Assembly: GCA_910586515.1 (NCBI GenBank)
Contig: CAJUGL010000052.1
Span: 1-24,560 of the forward strand
Direction: 5' to 3'
Origin: an uncultured Acetatifactor sp.
GTDB taxonomy: Bacteria; Bacillota; Clostridia; Lachnospirales; Lachnospiraceae
Length of the DNA stretch: 24,560 bases
Part shown: positions 1-7,455 of the stretch, in pieces
Layout of the letters: every line of letters starts with the position of its first letter
Numbering within the stretch: position 1 is the first letter of the stretch
Translations under genes and position numbers: made by a program
The notes under the pieces: model-generated
The model's input: the letters and a program-made list of their open reading frames with translations, nothing else
The model's database searches: none
Told to the model about the DNA's origin: nothing

Positions 1-1
1 T

Positions 2-91
2 GAGTCCAAAGAAATGGTGCACAAGCTGCGGAAGCTGAATGTGGAAACAAGCCTTATGACAGTGAATGCGTTAGAGAACCTTGAAAGTTAG
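2..91 (+). CDS. C-terminal fragment of an unidentified protein (cut by window edge)
   Basis: An open frame enters from the left edge and ends at TAG 89-91, giving the last 29 residues of a protein whose start lies outside the window. The tail is Lys/Leu/Asn-rich with no recognisable motif, so I cannot name a family. The DNA is more AT-rich than the later chromosome genes, as in the next two genes. It may belong to an accessory or mobile segment that ends before pgi; that is inference from composition only. Confidence 0.45.
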   Translation, partial: ESKEMVHKLRKLNVETSLMTVNALENLES

Positions 92-95
92 GTAA

Positions 96-287
96 TTGCG
101 CGATTACCGCTTATCTGAAAATGATCTGGATGATACACAGATGTTGCTCAACAATCTGTTCCGCTGTATTCCGGACGGTAACATTCATGCTATCTGCCGT
201 TCGTTATTGAACGATATACTGATAACGAAACAAGATATTTTAAATCATTGGGATACTGAAGATGAAACTAGAAAGCAAAAATAATAG
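96..287 (+). CDS. Small hypothetical protein, 62 aa
   Basis: A 62-codon frame opens with TTG at 96, directly after the stop of the preceding frame (TAG 89-91), and ends at TAA 285-287. No strong Shine-Dalgarno sequence precedes the TTG, so translation would depend on coupling to the upstream gene. The product is acidic at its N-terminus (SENDLDD) and contains LLNN and LLND stretches that could form amphipathic helices; it has no signal peptide or membrane segment. I do not recognise the family. Position, small size and AT-rich composition resemble accessory genes of integrative elements, but this is weak. It could be a chance ORF. Confidence 0.4.
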
Positions 288-313
288 TATTTTGCGATTA
301 GCAAAGCTGCTCA

Positions 314-369
314 TAACGGGTGGAAAGAGGACGGCCTTCCCGGGCAGATTGATTTGATGCTGCCCGTTA
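314..369 (+). repeat. Overlapping inverted repeats able to form two exclusive hairpins
   Basis: CGGGCAG (341-347) pairs with CTGCCCG (360-366) over a 12-nt loop. TAACGGG (314-320) can instead pair with CCCGTTA (363-369). Both pairings use the same CCCG, so they exclude each other. The sequence lies in the gap before the S66 peptidase gene. No T-run follows, so a simple intrinsic terminator is unlikely. Confidence 0.3.
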
Positions 370-490
370 AGCTTAGGGAGAGGTAAAAGTGTGCCGCGAT
401 GACGGCTATATTTCAACGAGCAGGAAGACAGTTGCTGGAATGAAAAGACGGCGGAAACAGAGCGGAAGGTTTTCAGATGCAGGAGGGGAA

Positions 491-1381
491 ATGATAAAGG
501 CCGGAGATAAGATTGGAATTATATGCTGTTCAAATGGACAGAAAAAAACCTATATGACAAAGCTGAAAGACCTGGAAGATGCTTTGCTGAAAATGGGAAT
601 ATGTGTTTATTTCAGTGAATGCATTTATGAATGTGAGAACGTGCAGGGAGAGGCTGAAAAAGAACGTGCACAGGCATTAATGAAACTATATACGGATGAT
701 GAAATCAAGGGGATTTTTGATATTTCGGGCGGGGATATCGCAAACGGGATATTGCCGTATCTTGACTATGGCATCATTGCGGATAGTTCAAAGCTTTTTT
801 GGGGATATAGTGACTTGACCACTGTGATTAATGCAATCTATTCCAAAACAGGAAAAGAGTCTGTGCTGTACCAGATTCGTAATCTGATTTATGAGAACAG
901 GGAAGAGCAGACCGCAGATTTTCAAAATACCGTAATGGAAGGCGGAAAGGATTTATTTCAGATAAACTGTCATTTCATCCAACAAAAGGAGATGCGTGGG
1001 ATTGTTGTTGGAGGAAATATCAGATGCTTTCTGAAACTGGCGGGTACGGAATATATGCCGCATTTGGAAGGGAAAATATTATTATTGGAAAGTTTCAGAG
1101 GGGTGGTTCCCCAAATAGAGACTTATTTATTTCAATTAAAGCAGTTAGGGGCATTTGAAAAAGCGGCGGGCATCCTATTGGGGACATTCACCCAAATGCA
1201 GGAGGCTCAGTGTATGCCTTCGGTAGAGACGCTTGTCAGGAGAATCGCGGGAAAGGATATACCGATTGCGGTTACGAAGGACATAGGGCACGGGACAGAT
1301 GCAAAAGCGATTATAATTGGACGGGAGCTGTATTTCGGGGACAGATGCGGAAATAAGCGCTTTCTGCCGGAAGGGATATGA
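491..1381 (+). CDS. S66 family peptidase (LD-carboxypeptidase / MccF-like)
   Basis: This is a cytoplasmic serine peptidase of the S66 family, which holds LD-carboxypeptidases (removing D-Ala from the muropeptide tetrapeptide) and MccF-type enzymes that cleave microcin C-like peptide-nucleotides. At 296 aa it is close to the usual family length. The expected triad is visible: Ser107 in WGYSDLT, Glu200 in ILLLESFRG and His267 in DIGHGTDAK. The conserved FDISGGDIANGILPYLDY and VVGGN segments are also present. I chose the ATG at 491 because AGGAGG (481-486) sits just before it and the family begins near MIKAGDKIGI; an in-frame GTG at 389 also has GAGAGG upstream but would add 34 atypical residues. 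The gene has no signal peptide. AT-richer codons and a position beside pgi without obvious partners suggest it may be acquired. Sequence alone does not separate peptidoglycan recycling from antibiotic immunity. Confidence 0.88.
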   Translation: MIKAGDKIGIICCSNGQKKTYMTKLKDLEDALLKMGICVYFSECIYECENVQGEAEKERAQALMKLYTDDEIKGIFDISGGDIANGILPYLDYGIIADSSKLFWGYSDLTTVINAIYSKTGKESVLYQIRNLIYENREEQTADFQNTVMEGGKDLFQINCHFIQQKEMRGIVVGGNIRCFLKLAGTEYMPHLEGKILLLESFRGVVPQIETYLFQLKQLGAFEKAAGILLGTFTQMQEAQCMPSVETLVRRIAGKDIPIAVTKDIGHGTDAKAIIIGRELYFGDRCGNKRFLPEGI

Positions 1382-1460
1382 GAACGGCGGTTAGGTACAG
1401 ACACCCATTCAGGATTGGGATGAGGCAAGGCATGGTGTACGTGCCGATAAGATGAAGGAA

Positions 1461-1480
1461 ACAGGAAAACGTCTTCCTGT
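1461..1480 (+). repeat. 7-bp inverted repeat downstream of the S66 gene
   Basis: ACAGGAA (1461-1467) and TTCCTGT (1474-1480) form a perfect stem with a 6-nt loop, just upstream of the pgi -35 box. No T-run follows, so it is a weak candidate for ending the S66 transcript or for a binding site near the pgi promoter. Confidence 0.3.
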
Positions 1481-1482
1481 GC

Positions 1483-1511
1483 TTGAATTCGTCCACATTT
1501 CATAGTATAAT
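1483..1511 (+). promoter_or_regulatory. Sigma-A promoter of pgi
   Basis: TTGAAT (-35, 1483-1488) and a perfect TATAAT (-10, 1506-1511) are separated by 17 bp. Transcription should start near 1518, leaving a leader of about 58 nt before the pgi ATG. Confidence 0.75.
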
Positions 1512-1575
1512 CGTAGCATAAGGCGATACGGCTTATAAATGGAAGGCAAAAAATTAAAGGAGGTTGGAGGCAAAT

Positions 1576-3156
1576 ATGATTACCTGGAACAATTTGGATA
1601 CTATTCCTGCATACCAGGAGCTGCAGAAGGTGGCATCCGTAAACCTGAAGGAGGAAATGACGGGGGGGAAGGGTGCTGAGCGCGTCAGGAAATACAGCGT
1701 TCCCATGGCGGCAGGGCTTGCCTACAATTATGCCGCGAAGCAGGTGGACGATGAGGTGCTTGAAGCTCTTGCAAAACTGGCGGAAGAGACTCAGCTCGCG
1801 GAGAAATTTGAAGCTCTTTACAACGGTGAAGTGATCAATACCGGAGAAAAGCGCAAAGTGCTCCACCACATGACCCGCGGACAGCTGGGGGAAGCGGTTG
1901 TGGCTGACGGCGTGGACAAGCGCAGCTTTTATGCCAAGGAGCAGGAGAAAATAGCGGAGCTGGCAAACAAGGTGCACAGCGGCCAGATCACAAACGCCGC
2001 AGGGGAGAAATTTACCACTGTGGTGCAGATCGGCATCGGCGGCAGCGATTTAGGTCCCCGGGCCATGTATCTGGCTCTGGAAAACTGGGCAAGGGCAAAC
2101 AATACTTTCAAGATGGAAGCCAGGTTCATCAGCAATGTGGATCCTGACGATGCGGCTGCCGTGCTGAACGGCATCGACGTAGCCCATTCCCTTTTCGTAC
2201 TGGTATCCAAATCCGGCACCACCCTGGAGACCCTCACCAATGAGTCTTTTGTCAAGGATGCGCTGAAGAAGGCAGGTCTGGATGCGTCCAGGCATATGAT
2301 TGCCGTCACCAGTGAGACTTCTCCCCTGGCAAAGAGCGACGATTATCTTGCGGCTTTCTTCATGGACGACTATATCGGCGGCAGGTTCTCCTCCACCTCC
2401 GGCGTAGGCGGCGCGGTATTGTCCCTGGCTTTCGGACCGGAAGTGTTTGCGCAGTTCCTGGAGGGCGCGGCGGAGGAAGACAAACTGGCCCGGAACAGGG
2501 ATATGTATGCGAATCCTGCCATGCTGGATGCCCTGATCGGGGTATATGAGCGCAATGTACTGGGATATCAGAACACGGCAGTTCTTCCCTATTCTCAGGC
2601 TTTAAGCCGTTTTCCTGCGCATCTGCAGCAGCTTGACATGGAGTCCAACGGCAAGTCCGTGAACCGTTTCGGCGAGCCGGTGAATTATGTGACAGGCCCT
2701 GTGATCTTCGGTGAGCCCGGAACCAACGGACAGCATTCCTTCTATCAGCTGCTTCACCAGGGAACGGATATCATTCCCCTGCAGTTTGTGGGCTTTAAGA
2801 ATAACCAGATGGGCAGGGACGTGGTGATTCAGGACAGCACCAGTCAGCAGAAGCTCTGCGCGAATGTAGCGGCGCAGATTGTGGCTTTTGCCTGCGGAAA
2901 AGAAGATGAGAACCGAAACAAGAACTTTGAGGGCGGACGTCCGTCCAGTATCATTGCAGGCGATCAGCTGACACCCCAGGCTCTGGGCGCTTTGCTGTCT
3001 CATTTTGAGAACAAGGTGATGTTCCAGGGTTTTGTATGGAATATCAACAGCTTTGACCAGGAAGGAGTTCAGCTGGGCAAGGTTCTGGCAAAGAAGGTAC
3101 TGGCCAATGACACGGATGGTGCGCTGAAGGCATACAGTGATCTGCTGAATATTTAA
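1576..3156 (+). CDS. pgi: Glucose-6-phosphate isomerase (long form)
   Basis: It interconverts glucose 6-phosphate and fructose 6-phosphate in glycolysis and gluconeogenesis, in the cytoplasm. The protein is 526 aa with two SIS-type sugar isomerase lobes. Both family signatures are visible: IGGRFSSTSGVGG (about 268-280) and GFVWNINSFDQEGVQLGK (about 485-502). The catalytic residues expected from the E. coli enzyme are present as Glu356 (MESNGK), His387 (GQHSFYQ) and Lys502, and the phosphate loop GIGGSDLG lies near 153-160. I chose ATG 1576 because TTGGAGG ends 5 nt upstream; an in-frame TTG at 1564 also follows an AGGAGG but overlaps this site. The gene has its own promoter (1483-1511) and terminator (3175-3222), so it is monocistronic. 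Many Firmicutes carry a shorter Pgi of about 450 aa; this one has the length and motifs of the longer form, which may point to transfer. Confidence 0.97.
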   Translation: MITWNNLDTIPAYQELQKVASVNLKEEMTGGKGAERVRKYSVPMAAGLAYNYAAKQVDDEVLEALAKLAEETQLAEKFEALYNGEVINTGEKRKVLHHMTRGQLGEAVVADGVDKRSFYAKEQEKIAELANKVHSGQITNAAGEKFTTVVQIGIGGSDLGPRAMYLALENWARANNTFKMEARFISNVDPDDAAAVLNGIDVAHSLFVLVSKSGTTLETLTNESFVKDALKKAGLDASRHMIAVTSETSPLAKSDDYLAAFFMDDYIGGRFSSTSGVGGAVLSLAFGPEVFAQFLEGAAEEDKLARNRDMYANPAMLDALIGVYERNVLGYQNTAVLPYSQALSRFPAHLQQLDMESNGKSVNRFGEPVNYVTGPVIFGEPGTNGQHSFYQLLHQGTDIIPLQFVGFKNNQMGRDVVIQDSTSQQKLCANVAAQIVAFACGKEDENRNKNFEGGRPSSIIAGDQLTPQALGALLSHFENKVMFQGFVWNINSFDQEGVQLGKVLAKKVLANDTDGALKAYSDLLNI

Positions 3157-3174
3157 GGGTATCAGTTCAATAGG

Positions 3175-3222
3175 AGCTGTCGTTTTGGCGAATGCGTTTC
3201 GTAAGACGGCAGCTTTTCTTTT
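3175..3222 (+). terminator. Rho-independent terminator of pgi
   Basis: AGCTGTCGT (3175-3183) pairs with ACGGCAGCT (3206-3214), nine pairs with one G-U, followed by TTTCTTTT. A small inner hairpin (CGAA/TTCG, 3189-3200) tops the stem. It lies 19 nt after the pgi stop. Confidence 0.8.
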
Positions 3223-3267
3223 GTCAGGGGAGACTGTAATGCTTTTTTGCGTGTAAGAGGAGATTTT

Positions 3268-4137
3268 ATGAAATATATGACATTCAATTCCTCCTGCGCT
3301 TATGCAGGCGTGGCGAATATGTTGGAACACTATGGGGTGGATGTGGAAGACCGGGAGATTGCGCTGGCCATGGGGTTGCCGTATTTGTTTGCCTGTGAGG
3401 GCGGAAGGTATGCGGCGGGCCCGATGCTGCAGACAGCAGACTGGTTTCATTTGTATTTGCTGCCCAGAGGATTTCTGATGACGGAGACAAAAGTGGACAG
3501 GGGGGCTGCAGGCGAATTCCTTAAAACTGTTTCCTGCGGTATGTTGGGCATTGCCATTCCCACAGGGGGCAGACATGCAGTTGTATACACCGGGAGGAAT
3601 GGGGGACGATACTGTTTTATCAATAACAGACGACGGATTTCGTCGGAGCCAGAGGTTCTGCTTCTGACAGAAGAGGAACTGGCTGCAGGATTGGGAAGCA
3701 CTGCGGTAATCGCAACCATTGAAAGGACGAAGCCACAGCCCATGGAGATGGCAGGATATTTTGAGGCATCTATTGAAGTATTGGGAAAGTTAAAGGAGGA
3801 GATATCTGCTTTTTGCGGGATAGAGAGAAGCGCCCGTGAACTGGGGGAGGCAAGGGATCGACTTTTCAGGGCGATTTTTCTCGATGCAGTGACCATGTTG
3901 GAACTGATAGGGGAAGAAGAACTGAGAAGCAGGCTTGTGGTTTTTCAAAGGAGTCTGACAGATCTGATAAGAGAAGGGAAGCCTCAGCTCCTGCAGAACA
4001 GAATCTCCATAGAGGGCGTGGAAAGCGCAATTGATGATTATATACAGCTGATACGGAGACGAAATGGGGATTGTGGGTCAGTTTCGGGAGAGGGCATGCG
4101 GCATGCCGGGGAGAAGCTTTCCGGCGGCAGAATGTGA
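3268..4137 (+). CDS. C39-like / BtrH-N-like papain-fold protein of unknown role
   Basis: A 289-aa cytoplasmic protein with no signal peptide. Residues 1-125 resemble the papain-like fold of C39-type peptidases and the BtrH N-terminal domain: Cys10 in NSSCAYAGVANML, His103 in GGRHAVVYTG and Asn119/Asn120 in YCFINNRRR are spaced like a Cys-His-Asn/Asp active site. The rest is helical and charged and shows no known domain. ATG 3268 has AAGAGGAG at 3255-3262, and an upstream in-frame GTG (3247) lacks such support. The gene ends 6 nt before the EndoQ-like gene, whose ribosome binding site overlaps this stop, so the two are very likely cotranscribed and translationally linked. Function is unknown: it could be a peptidase, an acyltransferase of the BtrH type or an inactive binding protein. 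No clear promoter was found between the pgi terminator and the start. Confidence 0.7.
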   Translation: MKYMTFNSSCAYAGVANMLEHYGVDVEDREIALAMGLPYLFACEGGRYAAGPMLQTADWFHLYLLPRGFLMTETKVDRGAAGEFLKTVSCGMLGIAIPTGGRHAVVYTGRNGGRYCFINNRRRISSEPEVLLLTEEELAAGLGSTAVIATIERTKPQPMEMAGYFEASIEVLGKLKEEISAFCGIERSARELGEARDRLFRAIFLDAVTMLELIGEEELRSRLVVFQRSLTDLIREGKPQLLQNRISIEGVESAIDDYIQLIRRRNGDCGSVSGEGMRHAGEKLSGGRM

Positions 4138-4143
4138 GGAGAT

Positions 4144-5388
4144 ATGTATATAGGAGATCTGCATATTCATTCCAGGTATTCCATGGCTACCAGCAGGGAC
4201 TGTACACCGGAGTATCTGGATTTATGGGCGAGAAAAAAGGGAATCCACATTGTGGGCACAGGAGATTTTACACATCCGGCCTGGCGGGAAGAACTGGCGG
4301 AAAAACTGGAACCTGCAGAGGACGGTCTGTATGTGCTGAAAAAAGAATACCGTCTGGAGGGAGCGGAGAGGTTCGACAGCCCTCCCCGTTTTGTGGTCAC
4401 AGGGGAGATCAGCTCCATTTACAAAAAGGGAGGCCGGGTGAGAAAGGTCCACAGCCTTCTGATTCTGCCGGGACTGGAGCAGGCCGGGGCTCTTGCAGGG
4501 CGGTTGGACACGATTGGGAATATCCGTTCGGACGGGCGGCCTATTTTGGGGCTTCCCTGTAAGGAACTGTTGGAAATCATGCTGGAGGCGGCGCCTGAGG
4601 GAATCTATGTGCCTGCCCATATCTGGACGCCGCATTTTTCCCTGTTCGGCGCCTTTTCCGGATTTGATGCCATTGAGGAATGTTTTGAGGACCTGACGCC
4701 CCACATCCAGGCCCTGGAGACAGGGCTTTCCTCTGACCCTGCCATGAACTGGCGGGTGGGGGCATTGGATCGTTTTCAGCTGATCTCCAACTCGGATGCC
4801 CATTCTCCGGCAAAACTGGGAAGGGAGGCCAATCTGTTTGACATTGAGCTGTCCTATCAGGGGCTGTCGGCAGCACTCAGACAGGGCAGGGGCCTGGCGG
4901 GCACCATTGAATTTTTCCCCGAGGAGGGGAAATATCATTTCGACGGGCATAGAAAGTGCGGATTATGCATCAGCCCCCGGGAGACTGCCGGGTACGGAAA
5001 CCGATGCCCCGTATGCGGAAAAAAGATTACCGTGGGCGTGCTGAACAGGGTGGAACAGCTGGCGGACCGGGAGGAGGGATTTACCCTGGCCGGGGCCCAT
5101 CCTTTCGAAAGTCTGGTGCCCCTTCCGGAAGTAATCGGCGCATCCCTGGGGATTTCTGCAGCGGGAAAGAAAGCAGCCGCAAAATATGAGAATATGATAG
5201 AGACCCTTGGGACGGAGTTTTCCATTCTGCGGCAGGTTCCCCTGGAGGATATCCGAAAGGCGGCAGGGCCTCTGGTGGCAGAGGGCATTGGACGGCTCCG
5301 CAGGGGCGAGGTGGAGCGCACACCGGGTTTTGACGGGGAGTATGGGAAGATCAGTCTGCTGACTCCGGAGGAGATTGCCGGGCTGTGA
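4144..5388 (+). CDS. Endonuclease Q (EndoQ) family PHP-domain nuclease
   Basis: EndoQ enzymes nick DNA 5' of deaminated bases (uracil, hypoxanthine, xanthine) and abasic sites; they are known from archaea and some bacteria. The 414-aa protein has the PHP metal-site residues in order: His7 and His9 (DLHIHS), Asp41 and His44 (GTGDFTHPAW), Glu88 (VVTGEISS), His103 (KVHSLLI), His159 (VPAHIWTPHFS), and Asp218 and His220 (SNSDAHSP). A four-cysteine zinc finger follows (Cys272, 275, 288, 291; CGLC and CPVCGKK), then a C-terminal region, matching EndoQ architecture. GAGGAG (4135-4140) precedes the ATG by 3 nt and overlaps the previous stop. This assignment rests on motif order. If correct, with endonuclease III and RecD2 the window holds three DNA repair or processing enzymes. 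The C39-like partner is not part of any EndoQ mechanism known to me. Confidence 0.85.
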   Translation: MYIGDLHIHSRYSMATSRDCTPEYLDLWARKKGIHIVGTGDFTHPAWREELAEKLEPAEDGLYVLKKEYRLEGAERFDSPPRFVVTGEISSIYKKGGRVRKVHSLLILPGLEQAGALAGRLDTIGNIRSDGRPILGLPCKELLEIMLEAAPEGIYVPAHIWTPHFSLFGAFSGFDAIEECFEDLTPHIQALETGLSSDPAMNWRVGALDRFQLISNSDAHSPAKLGREANLFDIELSYQGLSAALRQGRGLAGTIEFFPEEGKYHFDGHRKCGLCISPRETAGYGNRCPVCGKKITVGVLNRVEQLADREEGFTLAGAHPFESLVPLPEVIGASLGISAAGKKAAAKYENMIETLGTEFSILRQVPLEDIRKAAGPLVAEGIGRLRRGEVERTPGFDGEYGKISLLTPEEIAGL

Positions 5389-5402
5389 GCTGCTGACAGG
5401 AA

Positions 5403-5430
5403 AACCGGCGTAGCTTTCGCCGCGCCGGTT
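5403..5430 (-). terminator. Hairpin between convergent endoQ-like and pepF genes
   Basis: AACCGGCG (5403-5410) and CGCCGGTT (5423-5430) form a perfect 8-bp stem over a 12-nt loop. Read on the minus strand the stem runs into TTTTCC, so it best serves pepF; on the plus strand it may also slow transcription leaving the EndoQ gene. Confidence 0.6.
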
Positions 5431-5448
5431 CTGCTGGTAATTTAGAGG

Positions 5449-7245
5449 TTATACCAGTTTTTCTATCTCGTCCAGAACCTGGCCGAAGACATCCATGGCA
5501 TCCTGAATGGGACGGGGCGTCTCCAGGTCCACGCCTGCGATTTTTAACAGTTCCACAGGAGACTGGGAGCAGCCGCCGGATAAGAACTCTTTGTATCTCG
5601 CCACTGCGGGAGCGCCTTCCTTCAGAATGTTCCTGGCGATGGCCACTGCGGAGGAGAAACCGGTAGCATACTGGTAGACGTAGAAATTGTAGTAAAAATG
5701 GGGAATTCTGGCCCATTCTCCGGCGATGCAGGGGTCGGAAACCATGTCCGGACCAAAGTATCTCTGGTTCAGCTCATAGTAAACCTCGTTCAGTGTCTGG
5801 GCAGTGAGGCTTTCCCCTGCTTCCGCCATGGCATTGGTCTTCTTTTCGAATTCCGCAAACATAGTCTGGCGGAATACCGTTCCCTTAAAGCTGTCAAGAT
5901 AATGATTCAGCAGATAGGCCCTTTCCTTGGGGTCCGTAGTGTTTTTCAGCAGATATTCCATCAGAAGTATCTCATTGCAGGTGGAGGCCACTTCCGCCAC
6001 AAATATCTTATAATGGGAGTAGAAATAAGGCTGTGTGGTATTGGAATAGTGGGAGTGAAGGGCGTGTCCCATTTCATGGGCGAGGGTAAACATATCGTCC
6101 AGGGTGTCGTTGTAATTCATCAATACATAGGGGTGGGCGCCGTAAACACCGGAAGAGTAAGCGCCGCTTCGTTTTCCCTCGTTTTCGTACACATCAATCC
6201 AACGGTTGTCAAAGCCTTCCTGCAGCAGGCGGATATAGTCTTCTCCAAGGGGAGCAAGGGCTTTCAGTATGGTCTCCTTGGCTTCCTCAAAGCTGACTTT
6301 CCGGCTTGCATCGGAAATAATGGGAGTATAGACATCGTACATGTGCAGCTCGTCCACGCCAAGGAGCCTCTTGCGCAGGCTGACATAGCGGTACATTTTG
6401 TCCAGATTGGCATTGATGGTTGTCAGCAGGTTCTCGTATACATTGGAGGAGACATTGTTGCGGCTCACGGCTGCCTCCAAAGTGGAAGAATATTTACGGG
6501 CTTTGGCGTAAAACATCAGCTTCTTCACCTGACCGCTGTAGAGACTGGCCAGGGTATTCTCGAACTGCTTATAGGTCTGGTACATTTTTTCAAAGGCTTC
6601 CCTGCGCACGCGGCGGTCCGTGGACTCCACCAGAGAGCCGTACCGGCCATGGGTGATGCGGATGGTGTCTCCGTTTTCGTCCGTCATCTCAGGCAGCTTC
6701 AGATCGGCATTGTTAAATACGGAGAAGGTCTGGTTGGGAACTCCGGACATTTCCTGTGCCATGGCCAGCAGGCGCTCCATTTCCGCAGACAGGCAGTGGG
6801 GCTTCAGCCGCTGAATTTCCTCAATGTACTTGCGGTAGGCTTCCAGACCGGGTTCTGCGGCATAGAAGCTCTCCAGGGTCCTCTGGTCGACGGCAAGGAT
6901 TTCCGGATCTGCAAAGGCCAGTTTGCTGTACATGTCGGAGAACGTGCTGCGGAGCTTCAGCACCATGGCCTGATTGGCGGTATTGCCCAGATCCTGATCG
7001 CTGAGCCGCTGGGCATAACTGGCTACAGGATCAGCTTTTTTCTCCATTTTCTCAAATTGGGTGAGATAGGACAGCAGATTCTCCGCGCTTTCTGCAATGT
7101 GTCCTTCCATCTGAGCCAGATGGGACGCCATATCCTTTATTTCTGCCATTGCGGCTTCCCAGGCGTCATTGTCCGGGCACAGATCTTTCAGGTCCCAGGT
7201 GAACTCCTCTTTTACTTCATTTCTTTTCAGTAACTCTTTTGCCAT
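5449..7245 (-). CDS. pepF: Oligoendopeptidase F (M3 family)
   Basis: A cytoplasmic zinc peptidase that cleaves short oligopeptides (roughly 7-17 residues in characterised PepF), serving peptide turnover and nutrition. The protein is 598 aa, normal for the family. The M3 zinc site is clear: His390, Glu391 and His394 in AHEMGHALHSHYS, with the third ligand probably Glu418 in FVAEVAST. The N-terminal 190 residues are helical as in other PepF proteins. I chose ATG at 7245 because AAAGGA lies 6 nt upstream and MAKELLKRNEV is typical; an in-frame ATG seven codons earlier is unsupported. It is divergent from the aminotransferase gene and convergent with the EndoQ gene, so it is probably transcribed alone, ending at the 5403-5430 hairpin. 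A long antisense frame over it is a shadow. Confidence 0.95.
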   Translation of the reverse strand: MAKELLKRNEVKEEFTWDLKDLCPDNDAWEAAMAEIKDMASHLAQMEGHIAESAENLLSYLTQFEKMEKKADPVASYAQRLSDQDLGNTANQAMVLKLRSTFSDMYSKLAFADPEILAVDQRTLESFYAAEPGLEAYRKYIEEIQRLKPHCLSAEMERLLAMAQEMSGVPNQTFSVFNNADLKLPEMTDENGDTIRITHGRYGSLVESTDRRVRREAFEKMYQTYKQFENTLASLYSGQVKKLMFYAKARKYSSTLEAAVSRNNVSSNVYENLLTTINANLDKMYRYVSLRKRLLGVDELHMYDVYTPIISDASRKVSFEEAKETILKALAPLGEDYIRLLQEGFDNRWIDVYENEGKRSGAYSSGVYGAHPYVLMNYNDTLDDMFTLAHEMGHALHSHYSNTTQPYFYSHYKIFVAEVASTCNEILLMEYLLKNTTDPKERAYLLNHYLDSFKGTVFRQTMFAEFEKKTNAMAEAGESLTAQTLNEVYYELNQRYFGPDMVSDPCIAGEWARIPHFYYNFYVYQYATGFSSAVAIARNILKEGAPAVARYKEFLSGGCSQSPVELLKIAGVDLETPRPIQDAMDVFGQVLDEIEKLV

Positions 7246-7329
7246 ATCTTTTCCTTTCTGCCGCATTGTCCGTTTTCAGGGGCAGGAATCTTTTCATAAC
7301 GGTTGGACGGCATATGAATGTATGTAGAC

Positions 7330-7358
7330 ATTATAATCTATTTGGGCAAAAAAGGAAA
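7330..7358 (-). promoter_or_regulatory. Candidate promoter of pepF
   Basis: On the minus strand a perfect TATAAT (7330-7335) lies 17 bp from a weak -35, TTTCCT (7353-7358). It would start transcription about 78 nt before the pepF ATG. The poor -35 keeps confidence low. Confidence 0.35.
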
Positions 7359-7383
7359 GAAAAAAAGAGGGAGCCGGAAGCAC

Positions 7384-7411
7384 TTGTAATGCATGAAAAA
7401 TGTGATAGAAT
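7384..7411 (+). promoter_or_regulatory. Promoter of the aminotransferase operon, extended -10
   Basis: TTGTAA (-35, 7384-7389), a 16-bp spacer and TAGAAT (-10, 7406-7411) preceded by TG plus one base (extended -10). It lies about 45 nt before the aminotransferase ATG and probably drives the aminotransferase, ABC-F and MATE genes. Confidence 0.5.
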
Positions 7412-7455
7412 AGGAAGGGTCAGAACAAAGAGGAAAGGATAAAGGATATCATCTT

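Noticed and set aside
2602..3576. A 324-codon minus-strand frame across the end of pgi and the next gene
   Set aside because: It spans the pgi terminator and two real plus-strand genes; its translation is Cys/His/Gln-rich with no family character.
5698..7233. A 511-codon plus-strand frame opposite pepF
   Set aside because: It is exactly antisense to the clearly identified oligoendopeptidase F, has no ribosome binding site or domain, and shows the hydrophobic/His-Gln bias expected of a reverse-strand shadow.
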